A stretch of DNA of 64,000 nt from an uncultured Collinsella sp. Lineage in GTDB: Bacteria; Actinomycetota; Coriobacteriia; Coriobacteriales; Coriobacteriaceae. How positions within the stretch are numbered: the first letter of the stretch is position 1; each line of letters starts with the position of its first letter. Positions 8,747-15,847 of this stretch are shown piece after piece. Below the pieces are notes generated by a model. It was not told the origin of the DNA and did not search any database. It was given only the letters and a program-made list of their open reading frames with translations. The stretch is taken from NCBI GenBank assembly GCA_900752545.1, contig CAADVS010000038.1, positions 27,270-91,269 of the forward strand, given 5' to 3'. A program made the position numbers and the translations under genes.

Positions 8747-9865
8747 CTACTCGTGCCATAAAATGCGATCGCTAATGTACGCGCCCAGCATGGGCACGGT
8801 AAATCGGACGAGGCCGTATCCGGCAGCCTCGATGACGCGCTCGCGAATCAGACTTGCGCGATATTTACTCGCCCAACTCTGAGTACGGTCGCAACGCTCA
8901 ATGATGTCCGCCATGCGCGTCGGCTTGCCCTCGTCAGCCGCCATGGCCTCGATAAAGAGGCGCTGCGGACTGCGCAACCCGTAATACAAGGGAGCGTCCA
9001 CTGCTTCATAGAACTCGGAGATGGCATCCGCGTGCCCAGCCTCAACATCGCGCTCTTCAATGACCTGCGAGTCACGCCGAACGGCAGACCGCCACATGTA
9101 ATATCCCACGAGCTGAACCATATAGGGATGCCCCATGCTCTTGTGTGCCGCAAGGTCCGCTGTCTCCGCGTCAACGTAAAGGCCAGTATCTTTGACCGTC
9201 TGGATATATGATTCGCGCACCTTGGGCAAAGATATCGCCCCCAGCGTACGCTGCTGGGCACGCCGCAAAAACGTTACGCTCGGCTCTTCGAGCAGATCGT
9301 CAACCATGCTGGGTAAGCCGGCGAACACCAGCGCAAGACCGCGCTGGTCGCTATCGGGCAAGCCCGTGGCATCTTGGTCTCCGAGCACCTGCTGATAGAG
9401 AACGGCAAGAGCCGCCAGTTCCTCGATAGACGCCGATTGCGCCTCGTCAATCGCAAACAGTATGCCCTTGCCTGGACCGAGCTTCTTGAGGCGCTCGTTG
9501 ACCAGCCCTCGCAACGTTTCGCCCTTTGCCCGCGCCGCCTCGACCGACATCCGGCCAAACGACGGACCGAACTCCATTGACGTCACAACGGGCTTATTCG
9601 AGTGAAGCGCGTCGGCCAATCGGTCGCATAAGCCAAGCGAAGCGGAATCGGAGATAACCGCCCATCCGCGCTCGCTGGCTAGACGTTGCAGCTCCCGCAG
9701 GAGAACCGTTTTGCCGCAGCCGCGGTTTCCCGTAATGAGCATGAGCCTACCCGGCGCTCCGGCGCCGTTATCGAGCCCTTCCTCGAAATCTTCGACGACC
9801 GACTCGCGACCGATGAGTATCGGAGGCCGCTTGCCAGCCGTGGGCTTAAAGGGATTTGGATTCAT
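8747..9865 (-). CDS. ATPase with C-terminal winged helix, paralogue 2
   Basis: 372 residues, ATG start after GAGGAGG. Same architecture as the genes at 5100 and 59475 but more diverged: N-terminus NPFKPTAGKRPPILIGRES, Walker A GNRGCGKT (residues 46-53), Walker B ILFAIDEAQ (~135-143), the shared segment FLRRAQQRTLGAI and HPYMVQLVGYYMW. The C-terminal region SWASKYRASLIRERVIEAAG resembles a winged helix-turn-helix. It lies directly upstream of the UvrA-like gene with no gap, so the two proteins probably act together or share regulation. Three tandem 10-bp repeats lie 35-64 bases upstream of its start. The function is unknown; self-binding of the repeats is inferred. Confidence 0.8.
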   Translation of the reverse strand: MNPNPFKPTAGKRPPILIGRESVVEDFEEGLDNGAGAPGRLMLITGNRGCGKTVLLRELQRLASERGWAVISDSASLGLCDRLADALHSNKPVVTSMEFGPSFGRMSVEAARAKGETLRGLVNERLKKLGPGKGILFAIDEAQSASIEELAALAVLYQQVLGDQDATGLPDSDQRGLALVFAGLPSMVDDLLEEPSVTFLRRAQQRTLGAISLPKVRESYIQTVKDTGLYVDAETADLAAHKSMGHPYMVQLVGYYMWRSAVRRDSQVIEERDVEAGHADAISEFYEAVDAPLYYGLRSPQRLFIEAMAADEGKPTRMADIIERCDRTQSWASKYRASLIRERVIEAAGYGLVRFTVPMLGAYISDRILWHE

Positions 9866-9899
9866 GTCGGCCTCCTCGGATTGGCAAACCCTGGTAATA

Positions 9900-9929
9900 G
9901 TTATACCAACTTATACCGAGTTATACCAA
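9900..9929 (-). promoter_or_regulatory. Three tandem 10-bp repeats upstream of ATPase paralogue 2
   Basis: Read on the minus strand, TTGGTATAAC, TCGGTATAAG and TTGGTATAAC follow head to tail with no spacer, then a degenerate TATTACCAGG. The array lies upstream of the start at 9865, between it and the end of the TetM-like gene, and is the only such stretch in this gap. Confidence 0.7.
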
Positions 9930-9932
9930 TAG

Positions 9933-9965
9933 CATGTGACAAAGGAACTGTCCCTTTGTCACATG
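9933..9965. repeat. Perfect 13-bp palindrome overlapping a stop codon, copy c
   Basis: CATGTGACAAAGG pairs with CCTTTGTCACATG around a 7-base loop. The last codons of the TetM-like gene (Met-stop) are formed by this element, just as in copy a. Confidence 0.85.
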
Positions 9966-11962
9966 TGGCCGAAAAACTCGGCGTCTGCTGCTCGCCAGGG
10001 GCGGAAGGTGGCGGGATCGATCTTTACGTGCGCCGCGGCGGGTACGTCGTACCATTTGACCGTGTAACCGGCGCCGTGAGAGCAAAAGACCGAGTCGGGC
10101 GTGTTGGGCAGATCGGCCTCGGGCTCATAGGCGGCAGCCTCTATAACGCGCTCGGCATCATGGCAAGCCGCATAGCCGGCAAACTCCAGGTACAGATGTC
10201 CGCGACCGCTCGTGTAGGCAGCCACCTCCAGCGCGTAATCCTGCACCTCGGATGCCGGCACGCGACCCATAAGCTTCGCCCGGTCTCCCGCCATCGTCGG
10301 CGGCTCGTACTCGGCACCCATGCGTGTGGCATCCGAGAGCGCCCGGCCCACGCACTCCCCCGGCACCTCGAGTTCAAAGCGATACCACGGCTCCAACAGC
10401 ACCGCCGCGCCGGCCTCACGCGCCTGCATCAAACCCTGACGAATCGCGCGGTACGTGGCCTGGCGAAAATCGCCGCCCTCGGTGTGTTTGGCATGCGCAC
10501 GGCCGCCCGTGAGCGTAATGCGCACATCGGTGATGGGCGAGCCGGTCAGCACGCCCAGGTGATCGCGCTCCATGGCGTTGGTGAGTGCCAAACGCTGCCA
10601 GTTAAGATCGAGCTCGTCGGTCGAGGTCACGGTGCCAGACTGCACGCCCGAACCCGCTGCCAACGGCTCCAGGCGCAGATGCACCTCGGCATAGTGGCGC
10701 AGTGGCTCAAAGTGGCCCACGCCCTCGACCGGCTGCGAAATAGTCTCCTTATAGAGAATGCCGCCAGACTCAAACGCAACCGAAAGGCCAAAGCGATCGG
10801 CCAACATCCGCTGCACGACCTCGAGTTGCACGGCGCCCATCAACTGCAAATGAATCTGCTCAAGATGCGTATTCCAGCTTACGCCGAGCATGGGATCTTC
10901 GTCCGCCAGCTCAGTCAACGCTTTGAACACCGCATGGACATCGTGTTCGCCCGGAAGCACCGTATAGGTGAGAACTGGCGCAATGACGGGCGCATCGCCC
11001 GCGGGCTCCGCACCCAGGGCGTCCCCTGGGCGAACGTGCGCAAGACCCGTCACGGCACAAATACCGCCAGCGGCAACTTCTTGGGCAAGCTCATACTTCT
11101 CGCCGTTATAGATGCGTACCTGATCGACCTTCTGCTCCCATGCCTCGGCACCGGAACGTCCGCCAATCACCTGCTTGGCATGCAGCGTGCCGCCCGTCAC
11201 CTTGACCCAGGTAAGACGCTCACCGCGATCCCCGCGGCTGACACGATAGACGCGCGCGGCAAACTCCGGGAGCCACGCCTGTTCACGCATCAGCGCGCAT
11301 ATGCCATCCAGCAGCTCGTCCACACCTTGGTCCTTAAGCGCCGAGCCGGCAAAGCAGGGAAAGAGCTTGCGCTCGGCAACCATGCGCGACAGCGTCGCGA
11401 CGGAAAGCTCACCCGTCTCGAGAAACTCCTCGAGCGCCGCCTCGTCCAACGCAGCAGCGTCCTCCTGAACGGCGCCGCCCGCCAGCAGTTCGTTGGCATC
11501 CAGGCAGCCTTCGGAAAGACGCTGCCCGAGCTGTGCCAGCAAAACATCGCGGCCGGGATTCTCCAAATCGATTTTGTTGATAAAGATGAACGTCGGGATG
11601 TCATAGCGCGCAAGCAGGCGCCACAGGGTTTCGGTATGCCCCTGCACGCCATCGTTGGCACCCACAACCAAAATCGCGTAGTCCAGGGCGCGCAACGTGC
11701 GCTCAGCCTCGGCCGAAAAATCGACGTGGCCGGGCGCATCCACGAGCATGACGTGGGTATCACCGTGGTCGAGCACGGCCTGCGACGAGAAAATCGTAAT
11801 GCCACGCTCGCGCTCGATCTCGTTCGTATCCAAATGCGAATCGCCATCGTCCACGCGGCCGCGCTTGCGAATGCGACCCGCGTTGAACAGCATGGCCTCG
11901 GCCAACGTGGTCTTGCCGGCATCGACATGCGCCAAGATTCCAACGACCGCTTGCTTCGACAT
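9959..11962 (-). CDS. TetM/EF-G-like translation factor GTPase
   Basis: 667 residues. G1 AHVDAGKTTL, G2 ERERGITIFSSQ, G3 DAPGHVDFSAE and G4 FINKIDLENP mark a translational GTPase, and the EF-G domains II-V follow, as in TetM-type ribosomal protection proteins (~640 residues). The C-terminus (PDSVFCSHGAGYTVKW) differs from known resistance proteins, so it is better called a TetM-related translation factor than a proven tetracycline determinant. Start at the ATG after AAGAGGAG; the upstream extension was rejected. Its stop codon lies within a dispersed palindrome. It is followed on the same strand by the ATPase and UvrA-like genes, but an element and iterons separate them, so co-transcription is uncertain. 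Confidence 0.82.
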   Translation of the reverse strand: MSKQAVVGILAHVDAGKTTLAEAMLFNAGRIRKRGRVDDGDSHLDTNEIERERGITIFSSQAVLDHGDTHVMLVDAPGHVDFSAEAERTLRALDYAILVVGANDGVQGHTETLWRLLARYDIPTFIFINKIDLENPGRDVLLAQLGQRLSEGCLDANELLAGGAVQEDAAALDEAALEEFLETGELSVATLSRMVAERKLFPCFAGSALKDQGVDELLDGICALMREQAWLPEFAARVYRVSRGDRGERLTWVKVTGGTLHAKQVIGGRSGAEAWEQKVDQVRIYNGEKYELAQEVAAGGICAVTGLAHVRPGDALGAEPAGDAPVIAPVLTYTVLPGEHDVHAVFKALTELADEDPMLGVSWNTHLEQIHLQLMGAVQLEVVQRMLADRFGLSVAFESGGILYKETISQPVEGVGHFEPLRHYAEVHLRLEPLAAGSGVQSGTVTSTDELDLNWQRLALTNAMERDHLGVLTGSPITDVRITLTGGRAHAKHTEGGDFRQATYRAIRQGLMQAREAGAAVLLEPWYRFELEVPGECVGRALSDATRMGAEYEPPTMAGDRAKLMGRVPASEVQDYALEVAAYTSGRGHLYLEFAGYAACHDAERVIEAAAYEPEADLPNTPDSVFCSHGAGYTVKWYDVPAAAHVKIDPATFRPWRAADAEFFGHM

Positions 11963-12204
11963 GGCTCTCCTCTTATTACGAGCCCATCGCACGCGGCAAC
12001 GGGCGTTCACGCTCCACACTGGATGATACAATTTACGGGCCGGCGGGCGAAGCGGGCCCTATCCCCCGACCGAGCTCATCGCCCCGCGTTGCCGCGCGGC
12101 GATTTTCGTAGGTTCGCGCCTTGCGAAAGCCGGCACCTCCCCATTTTGTCTGCCCGGGCTCATCTGGGGCGATAACAACGCGAGCCCCACAACAACGCGT
12201 TTTA
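11963..12204 (-). other. Long leader upstream of the TetM-like gene
   Basis: About 240 GC-rich bases with no convincing gene. On the minus strand CGCGTTGTT occurs twice within 25 bases, and several GC-rich self-complementary stretches are present (for example around 12037-12060). Leader attenuation is known for tetM and related genes, but no leader peptide could be identified here. Confidence 0.3.
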
Positions 12205-12233
12205 CCAAAAATGGCCCCACTCGGGGCCATTTT
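12205..12233 (-). terminator. Hairpin terminator after the GNAT gene
   Basis: AAAATGGCCCC pairs with GGGGCCATTTT around a 4-base loop. Reading on the minus strand, the stem ends in TTTTT. It follows the acetyltransferase stop by about 35 bases. Confidence 0.8.
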
Positions 12234-12267
12234 CATTTCGGTGAAACGCTGGTATGTGACTCGGCCT

Positions 12268-12756
12268 TTATGCCTCGCGCAGCCAATCAAACGCGACGCG
12301 CGGCGTACCGTCCGACACATATACGATACCGGCGCGCTTAAACCCCGCCTTAATACTCGCGCCTTGCATGGGCAGGTTATCCTGATGCGTGTCGATACGC
12401 AGGTGGTTGGCGCGCTCCTTGGCAAAGGCAAACATCGCAGCCGCGATGCCGTGCGCGGTGCCATCGGACGCCACACGGTGCAGCACGGCGTACGGAGTGT
12501 CGCTGCGCCATTGACCGTCCTCAATGACGTCATAGCACTCGTCCGGACCCGGTAAAAAGGCAAACGTCGCCACCACGCGACCGTCGACTTCGCACACATA
12601 ACTGCCACCAGCGGCAATATCGGCAGCCAGTTGCTCGGCCGAAGGCGTGCCCTCGGGCCACTGCGTGGCGTTGCCATGCGCGCGCATAAAGGCGCGGGCC
12701 ACGTCATAGATAGCCATGACGGCGGGAGTGTCGGTATCGAGGGTTTTTCTGATCAT
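12268..12756 (-). CDS. GNAT-family N-acetyltransferase
   Basis: 162 residues with GNAT features: N-terminal IRKTLDTDTPAVMAIYD, the central strand GRVVATFAFLPG, a degenerate acetyl-CoA loop VASDGTAHGIAAAMFAFA and the late strand RIDTHQDNLPMQ with GFKRAGIVYV. It should transfer an acetyl group from acetyl-CoA to an unidentified small molecule or protein amine. ATG 12756 and an overlapping GTG 12759 are both possible starts behind GAGG. Its promoter region is shared with the divergent small zinc-ribbon gene and carries a 9-bp inverted repeat. Confidence 0.8.
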   Translation of the reverse strand: MIRKTLDTDTPAVMAIYDVARAFMRAHGNATQWPEGTPSAEQLAADIAAGGSYVCEVDGRVVATFAFLPGPDECYDVIEDGQWRSDTPYAVLHRVASDGTAHGIAAAMFAFAKERANHLRIDTHQDNLPMQGASIKAGFKRAGIVYVSDGTPRVAFDWLREA

Positions 12757-12777
12757 CACGCGGCGACCTCACGTTTA

Positions 12778-12809
12778 TTGGTATCACTTTGATTGAGCAA
12801 TGATACCAA
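12778..12809. promoter_or_regulatory. Inverted repeat in a divergent promoter region
   Basis: TTGGTATCA and TGATACCAA, a perfect 9-bp inverted repeat with a 14-base spacer, lie between the divergent GNAT and zinc-ribbon genes. The half-site shares TTGGTAT with the iterons of ATPase paralogue 2. Confidence 0.55.
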
Positions 12810-12833
12810 CGTTTTGAGAAGGGCGCGAAGCAG

Positions 12834-13130
12834 ATGGGAAGCAAAAAGCGAGCCGCCTGGTCAAAGGCCAAAAGCGAGTTTTTAGGCGCTGCCACCGGCG
12901 GCGATATGAGCGACCTGTTTGCACGCGAGGACGAGCGCCGCGACGCCCTGGACGCCGAGCGCGATGAAGCTTGGCGCTACAAGTCGTGCGAGCGCAAAAA
13001 CCGTTACGACACGCGTGCCGAGGCCGAGGCCGTTATGGCCGACTGCGAAAACCGCGGACGCCGCGGGCTGGCCTGCTACAAATGCGAATACTGCGGCGGC
13101 TGGCACCTGACGTCGCACCCTTGGAAATAG
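12834..13130 (+). CDS. Small zinc-ribbon-like conserved hypothetical protein
   Basis: 98 residues. A basic N-terminus (GSKKRAAWSKAK) and a charged middle lead to a C-terminal cysteine/histidine cluster: CERKNRY at residues 52-58 and CYKCEYCGGWHLTSH near the end, which looks like a compact zinc ribbon. The ATG follows GAAGGGC. Similar small zinc-binding proteins occur in actinobacteria without known function. It is divergent from the GNAT gene. Confidence 0.65.
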   Translation: MGSKKRAAWSKAKSEFLGAATGGDMSDLFAREDERRDALDAERDEAWRYKSCERKNRYDTRAEAEAVMADCENRGRRGLACYKCEYCGGWHLTSHPWK

Positions 13131-13178
13131 GCCCCGCATCGACACGGCACCGATGGAGCGTCAACCATCGTACGCAAG

Positions 13179-13883
13179 CTACGGGCGCGGCGGCACCAAA
13201 ACATCGTAGCGAACGGCCTTGCCCGCAAGCTGATAGCTCGGCTTAACGCCGGCAAGCAGTGGCCCCTTCACCGGCCGTTTGATAACGACCTTGCGCGGCC
13301 GCACCGCAAGCGCGGCTTCGACCAGCGCCTCCTCATCGGCACACGGCTGCTCCAGATGGTGCAAGAGTTGGAACTTCTTTTTCACCGCCGCGCTCTTGGT
13401 GCGCTCGGGAAACATGGGGTCCAGATACACCACGTCGGGAGCCGCGAGCTCGCCCTGCCCGATCAACTCAGCTGCATGGCGAAGGCCGGCAATACTGTCC
13501 TCGCCCGCATGTAAGCGCATGCGTGACACGGCAGCCGCAAGCGCCGGATCATCTGCCGCGCGATCCAGGGCATCCTGAAGCAGCGCCGCGATCACGCAAT
13601 CCTGCTCATACAGATCGACGGTAAAGCCCGCGGCCGCCAGCAGCAGCGAATCCTCGCCAAAGCCTGCCGTGGCGTCAATCGCCCATGGGCTCTCGATGCC
13701 TTTTGCGCGCGCAGCCTTTACCAGCAGCTCTTGCTGCAGACGGCCCTGCTTGAGCCGCGGAAGCATGCGGTCAAAATCGGCACGCAGCTCCATCGTGCCG
13801 TCGGTGAGCGTGAGGCCCTCGGACTTCCCGGTCAGCTCAAGCCCCGCGGCCCGAGCAACAGAAAAGGGATCGACGACACCCAT
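13179..13883 (-). CDS. rsmJ: 16S rRNA (guanine-1516-N2)-methyltransferase RsmJ-like
   Basis: 234 residues, class I SAM-dependent methyltransferase of the RsmJ/YhiQ group, which modifies G1516 of 16S rRNA. Diagnostic parts are the SAM loop AIDATAGFGEDSLLLAAAGF, VVYLDPMFPERTKSAAVKK with the catalytic DPMFP, and the C-terminal KVVIKRPVKGPLLAG. The ATG lies after AAGGAG. It is monocistronic as far as can be seen. The N-terminus is shorter than in the E. coli protein but the catalytic core is complete. Confidence 0.85.
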   Translation of the reverse strand: MGVVDPFSVARAAGLELTGKSEGLTLTDGTMELRADFDRMLPRLKQGRLQQELLVKAARAKGIESPWAIDATAGFGEDSLLLAAAGFTVDLYEQDCVIAALLQDALDRAADDPALAAAVSRMRLHAGEDSIAGLRHAAELIGQGELAAPDVVYLDPMFPERTKSAAVKKKFQLLHHLEQPCADEEALVEAALAVRPRKVVIKRPVKGPLLAGVKPSYQLAGKAVRYDVLVPPRP

Positions 13884-13946
13884 GGGTACTCCTTAACAAG
13901 CTAAACGAATACGTGAGCGCCGTTCATGCCAGCACCCAACCGTCCG

Positions 13947-14090
13947 CTATTGTCCCACATGCGACATGGCCCACAGCATCCCAATGCAAAGCACCGCCAT
14001 CAATCCCGTGCACACGGCAGCGATCACAGAATCACCCATGCGCCTTCCCAACGACCGCGGCTCACGCACTTGCCCTGCTCCGTACATCAT
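13947..14090 (-). CDS. Small single-span membrane protein
   Basis: 47 residues beginning at the ATG right after AAGGAGGAG (a second ATG at 14087 is equally possible). A basic N-terminus (REPRSLGRRMGD) precedes one hydrophobic helix, VIAAVCTGLMAVLCIGMLWA, and a short tail. No family was recognised. The strong ribosome site and isolated position support a real gene. Confidence 0.55.
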   Translation of the reverse strand: MMYGAGQVREPRSLGRRMGDSVIAAVCTGLMAVLCIGMLWAMSHVGQ

Positions 14091-14284
14091 GACTCCTCCT
14101 TGAGACCAGCTCCTTGTTACGGCCTCATCATCGCAGCGCCGCACATGGGCTGCCATCGATTTGGCTTACGTCCAGCTTTCCTTTTTGAAAGGTTGGGGTG
14201 GGCTGCGCGGGGTCAAAGCGCTTTCAGGCGCATGCATCGCCGCGTTGAACTACAATGTGCTTCACCATATGTGCAGCACATGGG

Positions 14285-14303
14285 GTACGTCAGATTGACG
14301 TAC
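14285..14303. promoter_or_regulatory. Palindrome upstream of the 4-TM gene
   Basis: GTACGTCA and TGACGTAC form a perfect 8-bp inverted repeat with a 3-base centre, 20 bases before the start codon at 14324. A second imperfect repeat (CATATGTGC/AGCACATG) precedes it. Operator or leader hairpin. Confidence 0.45.
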
Positions 14304-14323
14304 TCGTATCGAAAGGACCAGCC

Positions 14324-14725
14324 ATGAGTTCCGCTCGCAAGACTCTCAAAATCCTTGCCCTCGTCTACTTTGTTTTGGGCATCGCCAGCCTCGTCATCGC
14401 CGGCGTCGGCATCGCGACCGGCAACCTCGATTCCACGTACGGGTCGAACGCCATGCTCGCCGCGGTCGTGCTGGTCGCCAAGGGCCTCATCGATCTCGCC
14501 GCGGGCGTTGCGGGCATCAAGGGCGCCAACAAGCCTTCGCAGGTGGATGGTGCGTTTAAGCTCGGCATCGTTGCCGCAATCGCCACGATTGCGCAGGCCG
14601 CGCTCACGCTTCCCGCGCTCGGCGGCAGCTCCGTCAATATCGTCGCCTTTGTCATCGTGGTCTACGACCTGTTCTTTGTTCAGCAGGCACACGCCGTTAA
14701 GGCCGAGAACAAGGACCGCCTGTAA
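14324..14725 (+). CDS. Four-helix integral membrane protein of unknown function
   Basis: 133 residues with four hydrophobic helices: ILALVYFVLGIASLVIAGVG, MLAAVVLVAKGLIDLAAGVA, LGIVAAIATIAQAALTLPAL and VNIVAFVIVVYDLFFVQQ. Start is the ATG after GAAAGGA; an upstream extension was dropped. No catalytic motif is visible. It is followed by a strong bidirectional terminator. Confidence 0.65.
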   Translation: MSSARKTLKILALVYFVLGIASLVIAGVGIATGNLDSTYGSNAMLAAVVLVAKGLIDLAAGVAGIKGANKPSQVDGAFKLGIVAAIATIAQAALTLPALGGSSVNIVAFVIVVYDLFFVQQAHAVKAENKDRL

Positions 14726-14761
14726 GCGCTCGCTTCTCATAACCTCTGCAGCCAAGCAACT

Positions 14762-14801
14762 AAAAAGGGCCGATCGCGCATCTCCGCGGTCGGCCCTTTA
14801 C
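14762..14801. terminator. Bidirectional terminator
   Basis: AAAAGGGCCGA pairs with TCGGCCCTTTA, extended inward by TCGCG/CGCGG. It serves the 4-TM gene (+), and possibly the convergent RlmA gene (-). Confidence 0.75.
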
Positions 14802-14815
14802 GTTTGCCCAGACAA

Positions 14816-14852
14816 AACCTACCAAAACAAACCTGTCCCTTTTTGGCAGGTT
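14816..14852. repeat. Palindrome next to the RlmA stop, copy d
   Basis: AACCTACCAAAA pairs with TTTTGGCAGGTT (one G-T mismatch). The centre CCTGTCCC matches the CTGTCCC centres of copies b and c. It ends 1 base from the RlmA stop codon. Confidence 0.65.
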
Positions 14853-14853
14853 G

Positions 14854-15669
14854 TTAGCTGTGGCGGTACTCGGCGATGATGAAGTCGATGTCGGTTTGAA
14901 GGGTATCCAGGTTTGCCAAGCGCTCTTTGTCGGCAGGGCGCGTGCGGTAGTAGTACGGCGTCATCTGGAACACCGCCTCGATGTCGGCCTGGGTCTGGAG
15001 CGTAATATTCGCAGATACCCGCTGCGTTCCGACCAACTCGAGCTCGGTAGTCTTCGGCAGCTTCTCGTCGTTAAGGTACGGCATATCGTAGAGCACTTCC
15101 TTAAGCCCAAACAGATGACGGGCACCCGGCACCACGGTGTAGAGCGAGCCCTCCGGCGCCAGCACGCGGGCAAACTCGCGCTCGTTAAAGGGAGCGAAGA
15201 GCTCGGTCACCATATCGAAGGCGCCATCGGCCACAGGGATGTCCTTCATGTTGGCTACGAAATAGGTCGCATCGTCGCGCTTGGCGGCAAGGCGCACCAT
15301 CTCTTTGCCCAGGTCGAAACCGTAAGCATCCACGCCCGGCACCGCGCCCATGGCGCTGGTGTAATAGCCCTCGCCGCAGCAAATATCGAGCAGCGTCATG
15401 GGACCGCTCGTAGACGCAGCACGCCCAGACACCTGCTTGCGCACCAGCTCGACCATCGCATCGCGCAACGGCGCGTAGTATCCACGGTTCAGAAAGTCAC
15501 GACGGCTGCGCGCCTGTGACTTGGGATCGCCCATGGAGTCGCCGCTCTTGGACGAGCGCAATAGATATAGATAGCCCTCGCGCGCACGGTCAAACCGGTG
15601 TCCGCCCGCGCATGCAGCACCGCGTTCGTCATCCACCAGCGGCTCATGGCAAACGGGACACAACAACAT
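14854..15669 (-). CDS. rlmA: 23S rRNA (guanine-N1)-methyltransferase RlmA-like
   Basis: 271 residues, the usual length for RlmA. The N-terminal zinc finger is CPVCHEPL followed by ACAGGHRFD (Cys-X2-Cys ... Cys-X3-His). The SAM-binding loop is LLDICCGEGYYTSAM and DLGKEMVRLAAKR follows. This family methylates G745 or G748 in 23S rRNA helix 35, which affects macrolide and related drug binding. The ATG follows AAGGAG. Members are hard to divide into RlmA-I and RlmA-II by eye. Confidence 0.85.
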   Translation of the reverse strand: MLLCPVCHEPLVDDERGAACAGGHRFDRAREGYLYLLRSSKSGDSMGDPKSQARSRRDFLNRGYYAPLRDAMVELVRKQVSGRAASTSGPMTLLDICCGEGYYTSAMGAVPGVDAYGFDLGKEMVRLAAKRDDATYFVANMKDIPVADGAFDMVTELFAPFNEREFARVLAPEGSLYTVVPGARHLFGLKEVLYDMPYLNDEKLPKTTELELVGTQRVSANITLQTQADIEAVFQMTPYYYRTRPADKERLANLDTLQTDIDFIIAEYRHS

Positions 15670-15723
15670 GGCAACTCCTTAGCGCGAACAACACAACGCC
15701 CACCATTGTCGCACGCCTTCCCC

Positions 15724-15785
15724 GCCTAGTCATTGGGGACGTTCTTGAATGAGTAATCGTTTTAGAACGTCCCCAATGACTAGGC
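15724..15785. repeat. Perfect 22-bp inverted repeat, palindrome copy e
   Basis: Arms 15724-15745 and 15764-15785 are exactly complementary around an 18-base loop. The core is GGGGACGTTCT / AGAACGTCCCC. It lies between the divergent rlmA and MATE genes. Copy g at 40436 is closely related. Confidence 0.85.
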
Positions 15786-15847
15786 GATTAGGAGTATCAT
15801 CGTCTGCGCAAATAAGCACAAAAGAGCATGTTAGAGATTGAGAGCGT

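Noticed and set aside
9959..11962. Functional tetracycline-resistance gene
   Set aside because: The fold matches TetM-type proteins but the C-terminus differs and there is no mobile-element context; only the broader GTPase call is supported.
9686..12175. 829-residue plus-strand open frame antisense to the TetM-like gene
   Set aside because: It mirrors the codon structure of the well-supported minus-strand gene, has no ribosome site and no recognisable domain; a GC-rich shadow.
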